Source: Lysinibacillus sphaericus
Lineage (GTDB): Bacteria > Bacillota > Bacilli > Bacillales_A > Planococcaceae
DNA: 64,000 nt
Direction of reading: 5' to 3'
NCBI RefSeq assembly: GCF_006864135.1
Contig: NZ_SADV01000007.1
Span: forward strand, 62,001 to 126,000
Positions 1 through 8,360 of the stretch are shown here, one piece after another. Both the position numbers and the translations under genes were made by a program. Numbering within the stretch: position 1 is the stretch's first letter; each line of letters begins with the position of its first letter. Under the pieces are notes generated by a model. It did no database searches and had not been told where the DNA came from. It was given only the letters and a program-made list of their open reading frames with translations.

Positions 1-1646
1 TTATGATGCGACGAAAACATACAACAATCATTACTAAACTTGAAAATGAAAAATCACAAATACAAAACAATCCCATAAATGAGGAAATTTCAAAAGTTAA
101 ATCTTTGAACATGAACGGTGAAACGGAAGAGATGTTTGAACGATGGCGTAATAGCTGGGATGAAGTCATCGATGTACATATGACAAAAATTGATTCACTT
201 TTATTTGATGCAGAGGATCAAATCAATAGACTTCGTTTTAAGAAAGCAACGTTAATTGAACGCGAGATAGAAGATTACATTCAAAAATGTGAACAAGATA
301 AAGATAAAATCTTAGAAGAACTAAATGAATTAATTGGCAGCGAAGAAAAAAATCGTATTGAAATTGAACAATTAAAAGAATACTATCGCTCTGCACGTAA
401 AACATTGTTAGCTCACCAACATTCATTTGGTGTAGCATTACCGGCTCTGGAGAAAAAGCTGGAGATGTTTGTTCAAAAGTTTGAGGAATTCGATGTACTT
501 ACTAGCGAAGGGAATTATTTGCAGGCTCGAGAAATTGTTATTGGATTGAACCAAGAATCACAACAGACATTTGAATATATTAATGATGTCCCAACAATTT
601 TGACTGAATTGCAAGTAAAGCTACCAGGAGCGGTACAAGAATTACGTAGTGGCCAGCGTGAAATGGAGGAGCAATCCTACTATTTACAGCATTTAGAGCT
701 AACTAAGGGGCTCGATAAATTTGATGAAGAATTTGCAACATTAAAAAATGAATTAGCAGAGCTTAATTTAACCGTTGTTAAACCACGTGTAGCTGAAATA
801 AATGAAGAGATTGATCACTTTTACGATCTACTTGAAAAAGAAGTTATTGCTAAAAATTATGTTGACCAAAATTGTGATCGTTTATTAAGCTCAATTACTA
901 ATGTTATAAGTTCAACAAGATTAGTAAGTGATGAAGCAACTTTTGTGCAGCAAAGCTATCGTTTAAATGAAAAAGATGCAGAAATTCCAAAAGCTGGATT
1001 AAAGCAATTAGAGGCTTTACAACGTCGCTATGATTTATTAGCGATGCGTGTTAGGGAGGAAAAATCTGCATACTCAAGTTTGCAGGAAGAATTGATTGAA
1101 ATTAACGAGGAACTTGAACGTATTCATGAGGAGCAAGGTCACTTATCAAATACGATGAAGAAGCTCCGAATTGATGAAAACAAGGCCCGTGCACAAGTAG
1201 AAAATTTAAAGAAAACATTACAAGAAACAGATCGTCTATTGAATAAGGCGAATATTCCAGGTATCCCTGAAGAGATGGACGCTCGTCTAGATGAGGCAGC
1301 AGAGCATATTTATGTAGTTATGCAAAGCCTTCAAGAGGTACCACTCAATATGGGAACAGTTCATAACAATTTAAATGCTGCAACACTTTGTGTAGAGGAT
1401 GTAAAAGCGAAGGCGCATGAATTGATTGAAAATGTAATGCTGATTGAACGTATTATTCAGTATGGTAATCGTCATCGTGCCACAAATTCAAAATTGCATA
1501 CTTGTTTAAGAGAAGCAGAAAAATCCTTTAATCAATTCCGCTATTCCAAGGCATTAGAAGAGGCTGGAACGGCAGTTGAAGAAATGGAGCCAGGTGCTTT
1601 AAAGCGAATTCAAGAACTTGTAGCAGAAGAAACAGTATCAAAATAG
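1..1646 (+). CDS. ezrA: Septation ring formation regulator EzrA (5' end outside window)
   Basis: EzrA is a membrane-anchored negative regulator of FtsZ ring assembly in Firmicutes and also scaffolds the divisome. The visible 547 residues are almost entirely Glu/Lys/Leu-rich coiled coil with family hallmarks, such as a segment near the N-terminus reading SKVKSLNMNGETEEMFERWR. Full-length EzrA is about 560-570 residues and begins with one transmembrane helix. That helix is missing here, so the true start lies upstream of base 1 and the ATG at 3 is internal. The gene stops at TAG 1644-1646 and is followed by a hairpin terminator. Its position ahead of nifZ-thiI matches Bacillus. Confidence 0.93.
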   Translation, partial: MMRRKHTTIITKLENEKSQIQNNPINEEISKVKSLNMNGETEEMFERWRNSWDEVIDVHMTKIDSLLFDAEDQINRLRFKKATLIEREIEDYIQKCEQDKDKILEELNELIGSEEKNRIEIEQLKEYYRSARKTLLAHQHSFGVALPALEKKLEMFVQKFEEFDVLTSEGNYLQAREIVIGLNQESQQTFEYINDVPTILTELQVKLPGAVQELRSGQREMEEQSYYLQHLELTKGLDKFDEEFATLKNELAELNLTVVKPRVAEINEEIDHFYDLLEKEVIAKNYVDQNCDRLLSSITNVISSTRLVSDEATFVQQSYRLNEKDAEIPKAGLKQLEALQRRYDLLAMRVREEKSAYSSLQEELIEINEELERIHEEQGHLSNTMKKLRIDENKARAQVENLKKTLQETDRLLNKANIPGIPEEMDARLDEAAEHIYVVMQSLQEVPLNMGTVHNNLNAATLCVEDVKAKAHELIENVMLIERIIQYGNRHRATNSKLHTCLREAEKSFNQFRYSKALEEAGTAVEEMEPGALKRIQELVAEETVSK

Positions 1647-1672
1647 TCAAGTTTAATAAAGAATTACATCAG

Positions 1673-1714
1673 CTGTCTAAAAGGTATAATTAATACTTTT
1701 TAGACAGTTTTGTT
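1673..1714 (+). terminator. Rho-independent terminator of ezrA
   Basis: CTGTCTAAAA pairs with TTTTTAGACAG across a 15-base AT-rich loop and is followed by TTTT, 27 bases after the ezrA stop codon. Confidence 0.8.
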
Positions 1715-1862
1715 ATAAAGGTGCAAAATTCAATAAACATATGATTTTACGTCTTGGGACGGTTGAGGAAGCTACGCATTCATTTTTAATGAGAAATGGA
1801 ACGGGAAGCTTGACATGCTGTCTCACAACGATATTGATTAAAAACTATTAGAGGTGTGTCAA

Positions 1863-2327
1863 ATGCAATTATATATTCGGGAAATGAATGAAATTTTTGC
1901 AACTGATATTTTAGGTTGGAAATATGAGGAACCGTATGATTTTTATAACAATGATCTATGCGATGAAGCTCTAAAAGAAATTCTTGAAAGTCCATATTAT
2001 TCAATTGTCAATGATAAAGAAGAGCTAGTTGGTTTTTTCTGTACAGGAACATCAGCACAAGTACCTATAGGACGTGATTATAGTGCGTATTTAGACGAGT
2101 GCATTGATGTGGGGATAGGGATGAAGCCTGAGCTAACAGGAAAAGGTTATGGTTCAGAATTTTTTTCATTTATTTTAAATCAGCTACAACAAGAAAATCA
2201 TAGTCCCCTTCGTTTAACAGTAGCTACATTTAATACAAGGGCTATTCACCTGTATGAAAAATTAGGCTTTACAAAAGTCATGGAATTTACAGCTTCAACT
2301 GAATTTATAACAATGAAGAAAGATTGA
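1863..2327 (+). CDS. GNAT family N-acetyltransferase
   Basis: This 154-residue protein has the GNAT fold pattern. A motif A acetyl-CoA loop (VGIGMKPELTGKGYGSEF, about residues 82-99) is followed by motif B with NTRAIHLYEKLGF near residue 130, typical of small-molecule or RimI-like acetyltransferases. The substrate cannot be told. The reading frame is open from GTG 1854, but the Shine-Dalgarno GAGGTG at 1851-1856 overlaps that codon. ATG 1863 is therefore the sensible start, with 6-base spacing. It is a single gene between the ezrA terminator and a repeat-bearing gap. Confidence 0.85.
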   Translation: MQLYIREMNEIFATDILGWKYEEPYDFYNNDLCDEALKEILESPYYSIVNDKEELVGFFCTGTSAQVPIGRDYSAYLDECIDVGIGMKPELTGKGYGSEFFSFILNQLQQENHSPLRLTVATFNTRAIHLYEKLGFTKVMEFTASTEFITMKKD

Positions 2328-2401
2328 AAATAAGCGTGTTGACTAGGATTTATAGTGGTGAAATTCGCCTTCAATACGGTGTTGAAATATAGTTTAAATA
2401 T

Positions 2402-2594
2402 GGTCGCTGAAAGTTGAGGATGGCATTTATTTAAAGCATATGTCATGTATATAAGTTGATTGGAGTGGAGGTTGGGCGACTCCTTGGGGCTAAGCGTCAC
2501 AGATGAGACCCTGGAGCAAGCATTGCGTGAAGCGGCTCATCGGACGCCGCGCCCAGCCGGAACGGAAATCAAACTCATGTTATAGTAATAAGCC
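2402..2594 (+). repeat. Dispersed repeat family A, copy A1
   Basis: Family A copies in plus orientation begin with a GATGAC-like stretch, then AGTTGATTGGAGTGGAGG and GGGCGACTCCTTGGGG. The interior reads GAGACCCTG...GCGGCTCATCGGACGC. They end GGAACGGAAATCAA followed by a GTTATGGTGATGAG-like terminus. This copy has all the inner blocks but a diverged right end (GTTATAGTAATAAG). It fills most of the 472-base gap between the acetyltransferase gene and nifZ. I see no gene in the rest of that gap. Confidence 0.8.
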
Positions 2595-2799
2595 TAACAA
2601 TGCAAAACCCAAATTTTTATATTCAGGAAACGCTCATAGTAAAGTTTAATATGCCATTCTATAATGGGTGGTTTTGCACATTAAAAGCAAACGAATGAGT
2701 GATTAAATTAGGATAATTGTTAAAGTTAGTAGTCAATCGCTGAAGATTGCGTTATGATAAATACCGTTAAATCAACGTTTTGAAAGTGTGTGAATATTA

Positions 2800-3954
2800 A
2801 TGGAAGTTAATACAATCTATTTAGACAACAGTGCAACAACAAAACCTTTAAAAGAGGTTATGCAAGCATTTATGGCAGTGAATGAGCAGTATTATGCCAA
2901 TCCTGCTTCCATTCATGCAATGGGTGTTGAATCCAACGAATTGTTAATGCGTGCACGTGAGCAAGTAGCAGATATTTTGCAGACAGAAGCAAAAAATGTG
3001 CTATTTACATCAGGTGGTACTGAATCCAATAACACGGCTATATTTGGTTTAGCACGTAGCAATACACATAAAGGAAATCATATTTTAACAACCGAAGTTG
3101 AACATCCATCTGTTCTTGAATCTGTTAAGCAACTTGAGCAAGAAGGTTTTGATGTTGAATACTTACAAGCCGATAAAAATGGCGTTATTTCTTTAGAGGA
3201 GCTTCGCACAAAAGTGCGCAAGGATACCATTTTAGTAAGTATGATGCATGTAAATAATGAAATGGGTGCTATCCAACCAATTTTTGAAGCTGCAAAAATT
3301 ATTCATGAATCAAGTCGCGCAGCTTTTCACGTGGATGCTGTACAAAGCTTTGGAAAGTTACCGATATCTTTTAACGATGAAGATGGACCAGACTGTATTT
3401 CAATTTCTGGCCATAAAATTCATGGCTTTAAAGGTTCAGGTGTACTAGCGTTCCGTAAAAAAATGAAATGGCAACCATATGCACTTGGCGGAGGGCAGGA
3501 GTTTGGTTTACGTAGTGGAACAGTAGCTGTACCGCAAGCAGTAGCTTTATCCAAAGCAGCCCGAATGGCAGTCGAGACGATGAGTAATCGTGCAAAAAAA
3601 TATCGACAATGGAATGATGAAATATGTACGCAATTACGTGGTTATGGAGATGTAGTGCATATTTTATCAACCCCACAAGGTGCGGCACATATTTTATCTT
3701 TTAGTATTCGCGACTTAAAAGGTGAAGTCATTATCAATGCATTGCAAAAACGCAATGTAATTGTGTCGACATCGAGTGCTTGCTCATCGAAACAGACAAA
3801 AACAAGCCATGTTGTTGAAGCTTTAAATATTGATGAGCACTTTAAAAAGGGTGTTATTCGTATAAGTTTTGGAGCGCATGTAACAAATGAAGATATAGTA
3901 AAGTTTAAACAAGTATTAGATGAAGTATTGATGGAACTTAAAGGAGAATATTAA
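2800..3954 (+). CDS. nifZ: Cysteine desulfurase of the NifZ/IscS class
   Basis: A PLP enzyme that takes sulfur from cysteine as a persulfide. Visible features are an N-terminal YLDNSATT, the PLP lysine in SGHKIHGFKG (Lys206), and the catalytic cysteine in STSSACSSKQ (Cys328). At 384 residues it is full length. thiI starts 2 bases after its stop codon. In Bacillus subtilis the NifZ-ThiI pair delivers sulfur to tRNA U8 for 4-thiouridine, so this desulfurase is probably dedicated to ThiI rather than to general Fe-S assembly. The symbol rests on this pairing. The ribosome site ahead of ATG 2800 is weak (GAAAGTG). Confidence 0.9.
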   Translation: MEVNTIYLDNSATTKPLKEVMQAFMAVNEQYYANPASIHAMGVESNELLMRAREQVADILQTEAKNVLFTSGGTESNNTAIFGLARSNTHKGNHILTTEVEHPSVLESVKQLEQEGFDVEYLQADKNGVISLEELRTKVRKDTILVSMMHVNNEMGAIQPIFEAAKIIHESSRAAFHVDAVQSFGKLPISFNDEDGPDCISISGHKIHGFKGSGVLAFRKKMKWQPYALGGGQEFGLRSGTVAVPQAVALSKAARMAVETMSNRAKKYRQWNDEICTQLRGYGDVVHILSTPQGAAHILSFSIRDLKGEVIINALQKRNVIVSTSSACSSKQTKTSHVVEALNIDEHFKKGVIRISFGAHVTNEDIVKFKQVLDEVLMELKGEY

Positions 3955-3956
3955 AA

Positions 3957-5165
3957 ATGATTTGGAAAGAAATTTTAATTCGATATGGAGAGCTTTCTAC
4001 AAAAGGTCGCAACAAGATGGATTTTATTCGTCGTTTACGCGAGAACATTCGTCATGCGTTTGCGGATTTAGGACATTTACACATTCGCACAGAGCGCGAC
4101 CGTATGTTTATCGCCATTCAAAATGAAACACAAATGGACGTTCTATTAAAAGGATTACCTAAAATTTTTGGTATCCAATCTTTTAGTCCAGTGGCAGCAT
4201 GTGAAAAAGACATGGAGGCCATGAAAAAACTTGCCATAACAATTATGGATACATTTAAAAATGAGCAGCTTACTTTTAAAGTAGAAGTAAAGCGTACAGA
4301 TAAAACATTTCCGTTAGAATCACATGCTATTCAACGTGAAATTGGTGGTTATGTATTACCACAATATCAAAATTTATCAGTAAAGGTGAAACAGCCTGAT
4401 ATCGAGCTTCGTGTAGAGGTGCGTCATGATGCAACATATATGATGGCACAAGTTATTCCGGGTGCAGGTGGAATGCCTGTAGGTTCGAATGGTAAATCTT
4501 TATTAATGCTTTCTGGTGGAATAGATAGTCCTGTTGCAGGTTATTTAATGATGAAACGTGGAGTGCGCTTAGAAGCGATACACTTCTTTAGTCCACCTTA
4601 TACAAGCCAAAATTCATTAGAAAAAGTAAAGGTGCTGGCTAATGAATTAACGAAATTTGGCGCTAATATACGTTTACATGTTATTCCTTTCACTGAAATC
4701 CAAGTTCTTATTAAAGAAAAAGTACCTTCTAATGTATCGATGACAACAACTCGTCGTATGATGCTAAAAGTTGCTGACAAAGTACGAGAAGAAATTGGTG
4801 CATTAGCAATTGTTACAGGTGAAAGTCTTGGACAGGTAGCAAGTCAAACTCTTGAAAGTCTAACAGCTATTAATGCCGTAACTAACACACCGATTTTACG
4901 TCCATTAATCTCATCAGATAAATTAGAAATTATCGATATTGCAGAGAAAATAGGCACATACGAAACGTCTATCCAGCCATTTGAAGACTGCTGTACAATT
5001 TTTACTCCAGCAAGTCCAAAAACAAAGCCAAAGCTTGAAAAGGTTGAGCATTACGAAAGCTTCTCGGATTTTGATGAGCTAATCGAACGAGCAGTGAAAA
5101 ACCGTGAAGTCTATATATTCCCGAAAAAAGAGCAAGAAGCCGATAAATTTGCAGATCTTCTATAG
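3957..5165 (+). CDS. thiI: tRNA 4-thiouridine synthetase ThiI
   Basis: ThiI adenylates U8 of tRNA and inserts sulfur; some homologues also serve thiazole synthesis. The 402 residues contain an N-terminal ferredoxin-like/THUMP region (about 1-165), then a PP-loop ATPase with SGGIDSP at residues 186-192. The Escherichia coli rhodanese extension is absent, as in Bacillus, where NifZ supplies the persulfide directly. Adjacent cysteines 345-346 (EDCCTIF) are candidates for sulfur handling. A good Shine-Dalgarno (AAGGAG, 3941-3946) lies inside the end of nifZ, indicating translational coupling. A strong terminator follows. Confidence 0.96.
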   Translation: MIWKEILIRYGELSTKGRNKMDFIRRLRENIRHAFADLGHLHIRTERDRMFIAIQNETQMDVLLKGLPKIFGIQSFSPVAACEKDMEAMKKLAITIMDTFKNEQLTFKVEVKRTDKTFPLESHAIQREIGGYVLPQYQNLSVKVKQPDIELRVEVRHDATYMMAQVIPGAGGMPVGSNGKSLLMLSGGIDSPVAGYLMMKRGVRLEAIHFFSPPYTSQNSLEKVKVLANELTKFGANIRLHVIPFTEIQVLIKEKVPSNVSMTTTRRMMLKVADKVREEIGALAIVTGESLGQVASQTLESLTAINAVTNTPILRPLISSDKLEIIDIAEKIGTYETSIQPFEDCCTIFTPASPKTKPKLEKVEHYESFSDFDELIERAVKNREVYIFPKKEQEADKFADLL

Positions 5166-5193
5166 AAGAAACTTGCGATTTCCTAAGCTAACG

Positions 5194-5226
5194 AGCCGAC
5201 TCAGAAGTCTTGAGTCGGCTTTTTTG
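5194..5226 (+). terminator. Rho-independent terminator of nifZ-thiI
   Basis: AGCCGACTCA pairs perfectly with TGAGTCGGCT (loop of 7) and is followed by a T run. Confidence 0.92.
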
Positions 5227-5266
5227 TTCATTTCCTTCGCAGGCACAATTTACCTATAAAATTTTC

Positions 5267-5295
5267 GTATTAAAAATCTAATATCGCACATTCTA
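5267..5295 (+). promoter_or_regulatory. Candidate SigG/SigF-type promoter of the SASP gene
   Basis: GTATTA (5267-5272) and CATTCTA (5289-5295) are 16 bases apart. They fit the forespore sigma pattern (GnATR at -35, CATnnTA at -10) and lie 23 bases before the SASP start. The match is by eye only. Confidence 0.5.
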
Positions 5296-5317
5296 TATTC
5301 ACAAGGAGGTGAGAGAC

Positions 5318-5533
5318 ATGACTTCAACAAATCGCAGTTCAAACAAACTTGCTGTACCTGGTGTAGAGTACGCTCTAGATCAAATGAAATACGAAATTGC
5401 ACAAGAATTTGGTGTTCAATTAGGAGCTGACGCTTCAGCTCGTGCTAACGGTTCCGTTGGCGGTGAAATCACTAAACGTCTTGTACAAATGGCAGAATCA
5501 CAATTAAAAGGTATGCCAAACAACAACCTATAA
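5318..5533 (+). CDS. sspA: Small acid-soluble spore protein, alpha/beta type
   Basis: This 71-residue protein coats spore DNA and is degraded at germination. The GPR protease site is visible as YEIAQEFGV near residues 27-35. The DNA-binding C-terminal motif [13 protein letters not shown] is also present. The perfect Shine-Dalgarno AAGGAGG (5303-5309) sets the start at ATG 5318, not at the in-frame GTG 5309 that overlaps it. It lies between thiI and the acyl-CoA synthetase region, as sspA does in Bacillus subtilis. Other alpha/beta SASPs are nearly identical, so the exact paralogue name is provisional. A candidate forespore promoter lies just upstream. Confidence 0.93.
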   Translation: MTSTNRSSNKLAVPGVEYALDQMKYEIAQEFGVQLGADASARANGSVGGEITKRLVQMAESQLKGMPNNNL

Positions 5534-5560
5534 TTGCATAATCAGCAATTATTAACATTA

Positions 5561-5595
5561 AAACCAGTGACCGTAAAAGGCACTGGTTTTAGTTT
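5561..5595 (+). terminator. Terminator of the SASP gene
   Basis: AAACCAGTG pairs with CACTGGTTT across an 11-base loop, followed by a T-rich tract. Confidence 0.85.
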
Positions 5596-5612
5596 GTTTA
5601 AATTTTTTATTT

Positions 5613-5721
5613 TTATCCCGTATTAACGGACTGTATCAAAAGAGAAGCGAGTTGTTCCTATTTCAATTCAATGAGAGCAAAGAAATAGGTGAGGCTAACT
5701 GCCCGTAAAAAAGCGATTGGT
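5613..5721 (-). repeat. Dispersed repeat family C, copy C1 (minus orientation)
   Basis: Read on the minus strand it begins CCAATCG, continues ACGGGCAGTTAG, has CTTTGCTCTC and GCTTCTCTTTTGATA inside, and ends CCGTTAATACGGGATAAAAA. The copy at 43731-43863 has the same blocks in the same order. It fills the gap between the SASP terminator and the convergent thiE. Confidence 0.7.
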
Positions 5722-5744
5722 GAAAGCTAATTAAAGTTTCACCT

Positions 5745-6377
5745 TTATCCTACAAATGATTTAAATGTAGAGACTGTATTTGCAATATCCTCACTTTGGC
5801 AAATTGCAGAAATAACTGCTATTCCATCAGCACCTGCTTTAAATACCATAGGAGCATTTGAACAGTTTATGCCTCCAATTGCAACGATAGGGAGATCCGG
5901 ATATTGCATCCGAGCTTGTTGTAAAAAATTAGTTCCCCTAGGTGGATTGGCGTCACTTTTAGAAGTGGTTGAAAAAATCGGACCAATTCCTACATAATCA
6001 GCATCATATTGTAGAGCAGTTTGTAATTCAGCTTGTGAATGAACAGAAACACCTAACATCATGTTGCCAATTTTATTACGCACCATCGGCACAGGAAAAT
6101 CCTCTTGCCCAATATGAACACCGTCTGCTCTAAGCTTTATAGCCAGCTCGACATCATCGTTGACGATAAACGGAACATGATATTGTTGACAGAGCTTTTG
6201 ACATTTACGAGCAAAATCTTCATAGGCTTGCCCAGTTAGTGTATTTGGTCCTTTTTCACGATATTGAAACATCGTAATTCCAGATTGCAGAGCTTTCTCT
6301 AAAACGTTTAATGGCTCGTGTTTGAAAACATTACTTGTACCCATTATAAAATATAGCTGTAGATCGTCACGTTTCAT
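5745..6377 (-). CDS. thiE: Thiamine-phosphate synthase
   Basis: ThiE joins HMP-pyrophosphate to thiazole phosphate to make thiamine monophosphate. The 210-residue TIM-barrel protein shows the family motifs FQYREKG near residue 37, NDDVELA, DGVHIGQED and GPIFSTTSKSDANPP, with a C-terminal VAIGGIN phosphate-binding strand. It is the last gene of thiM-thiD-thiE. Its start overlaps the end of thiD by 11 bases, implying coupled translation. The whole operon lies behind a TPP riboswitch upstream of thiM. Confidence 0.96.
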   Translation of the reverse strand: MKRDDLQLYFIMGTSNVFKHEPLNVLEKALQSGITMFQYREKGPNTLTGQAYEDFARKCQKLCQQYHVPFIVNDDVELAIKLRADGVHIGQEDFPVPMVRNKIGNMMLGVSVHSQAELQTALQYDADYVGIGPIFSTTSKSDANPPRGTNFLQQARMQYPDLPIVAIGGINCSNAPMVFKAGADGIAVISAICQSEDIANTVSTFKSFVG

Positions 6378-7194
6378 GAATGATCACCTCGCAGGAATTC
6401 TTCAAGTTTTGATAAGCAAAATGATTTGTAGGACCATGTCCATTACCGATTGATAAATCATGAGTTATAGCTAATTGAATAAATTTTTTAGCTTCTACAA
6501 TCGCATCTTCTATAGATAGTCCACGACCAAGAAAAGCAGTTAATGCTGCGGAAAACGTACAGCCTGTACCATGCGTATTTTTGGTTGCAATACGAGTGGA
6601 CTGCATGGAAAATGATCGATCATCTTGGAAAAATACATAATCAGTTGCATAACATTTATCCTCTAAATGACCGCCTTTAATAATGACGCATTGTACGCCA
6701 ATTTGTAATAAGACCTTAGCTGCTTCTTTAATATCTGCTAAAGAATTGATTTTCCTTCCAGAAAGGGTTTCGGCTTCAGGAATGTTCGGTGTGACGATTG
6801 TTGCTAAGGGTAGCAAGTAACTGCGTAATGCCTCAATTGCTTCTTGCTGTAATAAGCTTTCGCCACCTTTTGCAATCATGACAGGATCTACTATAAGCGG
6901 ACTATTTATTGCATTTAAAATCCGTGCGATTGATTGAATAATTTCCGAGGAAAACAGCATTCCGGTTTTAATAGCACTTATTGAAAAATCCTCGACAAGC
7001 GCTTGGAGTTGTTTTTCGACAAAACTAACTTCAATTGGTAAGACATCCGATACCCCGAGTGTATTCTGGGCGGTTAAAGCTGTAATAACAGACGTTCCAA
7101 ACACCTTTAATTCCTGGAATGTTTTTAAATCAGCCTGTATCCCTGCGCCGCCACCACTATCAGAACCAGCAATTGTCGTGACAATATGCATCAT
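6367..7194 (-). CDS. thiD: Hydroxymethylpyrimidine (phosphate) kinase
   Basis: ThiD phosphorylates HMP and HMP-phosphate to give the pyrimidine substrate of ThiE. The 275-residue ribokinase-fold protein starts with TIAGSDSGGGAGIQADLK. It has DPVMIAKGG in the middle and the anion-hole/ATP signature NTHGTGCTFSAAL near residue 210. It overlaps thiM by 4 bases and thiE by 11. A PdxK-type pyridoxal kinase would look similar, but the operon settles the role. Confidence 0.95.
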   Translation of the reverse strand: MMHIVTTIAGSDSGGGAGIQADLKTFQELKVFGTSVITALTAQNTLGVSDVLPIEVSFVEKQLQALVEDFSISAIKTGMLFSSEIIQSIARILNAINSPLIVDPVMIAKGGESLLQQEAIEALRSYLLPLATIVTPNIPEAETLSGRKINSLADIKEAAKVLLQIGVQCVIIKGGHLEDKCYATDYVFFQDDRSFSMQSTRIATKNTHGTGCTFSAALTAFLGRGLSIEDAIVEAKKFIQLAITHDLSIGNGHGPTNHFAYQNLKNSCEVIIHET

Positions 7195-7946
7195 TGTTCA
7201 CCACCCTTGGAGAGGCGGTGTAGTTCGTTCAATACTGCAATTTGAAAATCGCCAATATATGGGGTAGAAGAAGCAGCTTGCTCTGCCACTTTTTTATAAA
7301 GCGATAATGTTTCTATTAATTGGTCAAATGGCTTATTTCCTACAAGGTAGGAAGCACAACAAATGGCACTCAATAAGCAACCTGTTCCAGTGGCTTCTGT
7401 CATTTGTGAATTTCCACCTGTAATCCATTGCTGATGTTCGCCATCAGTAATAAAATCCTTTTCACCGGTCACAATAACAATACAATTGTAAAGCTGAGCT
7501 ACTTTTTGTGCCTCAACTTCTAAAGAAATTGAACCACTACCACTATCTACGCCTTTTTGTTGCCATTCTATATCGGCTATTGCTGCAAGCTCTCCGACAT
7601 TACAACGAATAGCAGCAAAATTTATTTCCTTGAGTAATTGTTGTACCGTTTGTTTCCGGTAAGTTGTTGCACCTGCAGCAACAGGATCTAAAACAACGGG
7701 AATGCCAAGAGCATTTGCTGTTTTTCCTGCAAGTAACATTGATTCTTTCATTCGCTCATTAAGGGTACCGATATTTAGTAATAAGCCTGAGGCAATTGCG
7801 ACCATTTCTTCAACTTCATGACTGTCATCTGCCATAACTGGTGAAGCGCCTATAGCTAATAAGCCATTTGCTTGGAAATTAGCTACAACATAATTAGTAA
7901 TGCAATGAATGAGTGGATTTTGTTTACGGATAGTATGAAATAACAT
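7191..7946 (-). CDS. thiM: Hydroxyethylthiazole kinase
   Basis: ThiM salvages thiazole alcohol by phosphorylation. The 251-residue protein carries PLIHCITNYVVANFQANGLLAIGASPVM in overlapping blocks near residues 10-38 (substrate and trimer-interface region), LDPVAAGAT, and the catalytic ATEATGTGC-type loop read here as TEATGTGCLLSAI. It is the first gene of thiMDE. The Shine-Dalgarno (AGGAGG on the minus strand) lies just before ATG 7946. De novo thiC and thiG are not in the window, so this operon handles salvage and coupling. Confidence 0.95.
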   Translation of the reverse strand: MLFHTIRKQNPLIHCITNYVVANFQANGLLAIGASPVMADDSHEVEEMVAIASGLLLNIGTLNERMKESMLLAGKTANALGIPVVLDPVAAGATTYRKQTVQQLLKEINFAAIRCNVGELAAIADIEWQQKGVDSGSGSISLEVEAQKVAQLYNCIVIVTGEKDFITDGEHQQWITGGNSQMTEATGTGCLLSAICCASYLVGNKPFDQLIETLSLYKKVAEQAASSTPYIGDFQIAVLNELHRLSKGGEQ

Positions 7947-7980
7947 TTTTAGTCCTCCTTGTTGGATGGACGTAAGCGTG

Positions 7981-8028
7981 CAAAAAAGGCTCTTTTTCGT
8001 GTAGAAAAAAACACGTAAAAGAGCCTTT
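7981..8028 (-). terminator. Expression-platform terminator of the TPP riboswitch
   Basis: On the minus strand AAAGGCTCTTTTACGTGT pairs with ACACGAAAAAGAGCCTTT and is followed by a T run. It sits between the TPP aptamer and thiM, as expected for a riboswitch that terminates when TPP is bound. Confidence 0.85.
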
Positions 8029-8045
8029 CATCAGTAAATAGATGT

Positions 8046-8136
8046 GAATTGCTCCCTACGTCAGTATTAACTAACAGGTTCAAAGGGTCAGGTTTTACCT
8101 TCTCAACTCTAAATGAGTCCCCCTGCAATCATGCTT
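8046..8136 (-). promoter_or_regulatory. TPP riboswitch (THI box) controlling thiMDE
   Basis: The minus strand carries the conserved THI-box cores: GGGGGACTCATTT early, then CTGACCCTTTGAACCTG, and TACTGACGTAGGGAGCAA at the 3' side. This is the TPP aptamer. A long terminator hairpin follows directly, then thiM. The expected behaviour is that TPP binding prevents expression of thiMDE. This is standard for the class and inferred here. Confidence 0.94.
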
Positions 8137-8148
8137 TTAGTTGACCAA

Positions 8149-8177
8149 AATGTACCATATTATTCATTCGTGTTCAA
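8149..8177 (-). promoter_or_regulatory. SigA-type promoter of thiMDE
   Basis: On the minus strand TTGAAC (8172-8177) and TACATT (8149-8154) are separated by 17 bases. They lie just upstream of the TPP aptamer. Confidence 0.6.
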
Positions 8178-8360
8178 TAGGTTTTTTTCTTCATTGCGAA
8201 AACAGCACTAATGCTAAGTCGAAATGGATAGTACCAATACGTGACTGATGCCATATTGTAGAGCATGATAGTTGTCACGACTTTAATGAATTGGAGTGAA
8301 TTCCATTGAAAATGATAAAAATTGAGTTTTATAATGAGCGTACAAAAGGGGGCATTTGCC

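Noticed and set aside
1741..1851. 36-codon open frame beginning MILRLGTVEEA
   Set aside because: Short, no good ribosome site, and no recognisable family. It could be a remnant of a lost gene but this cannot be supported.
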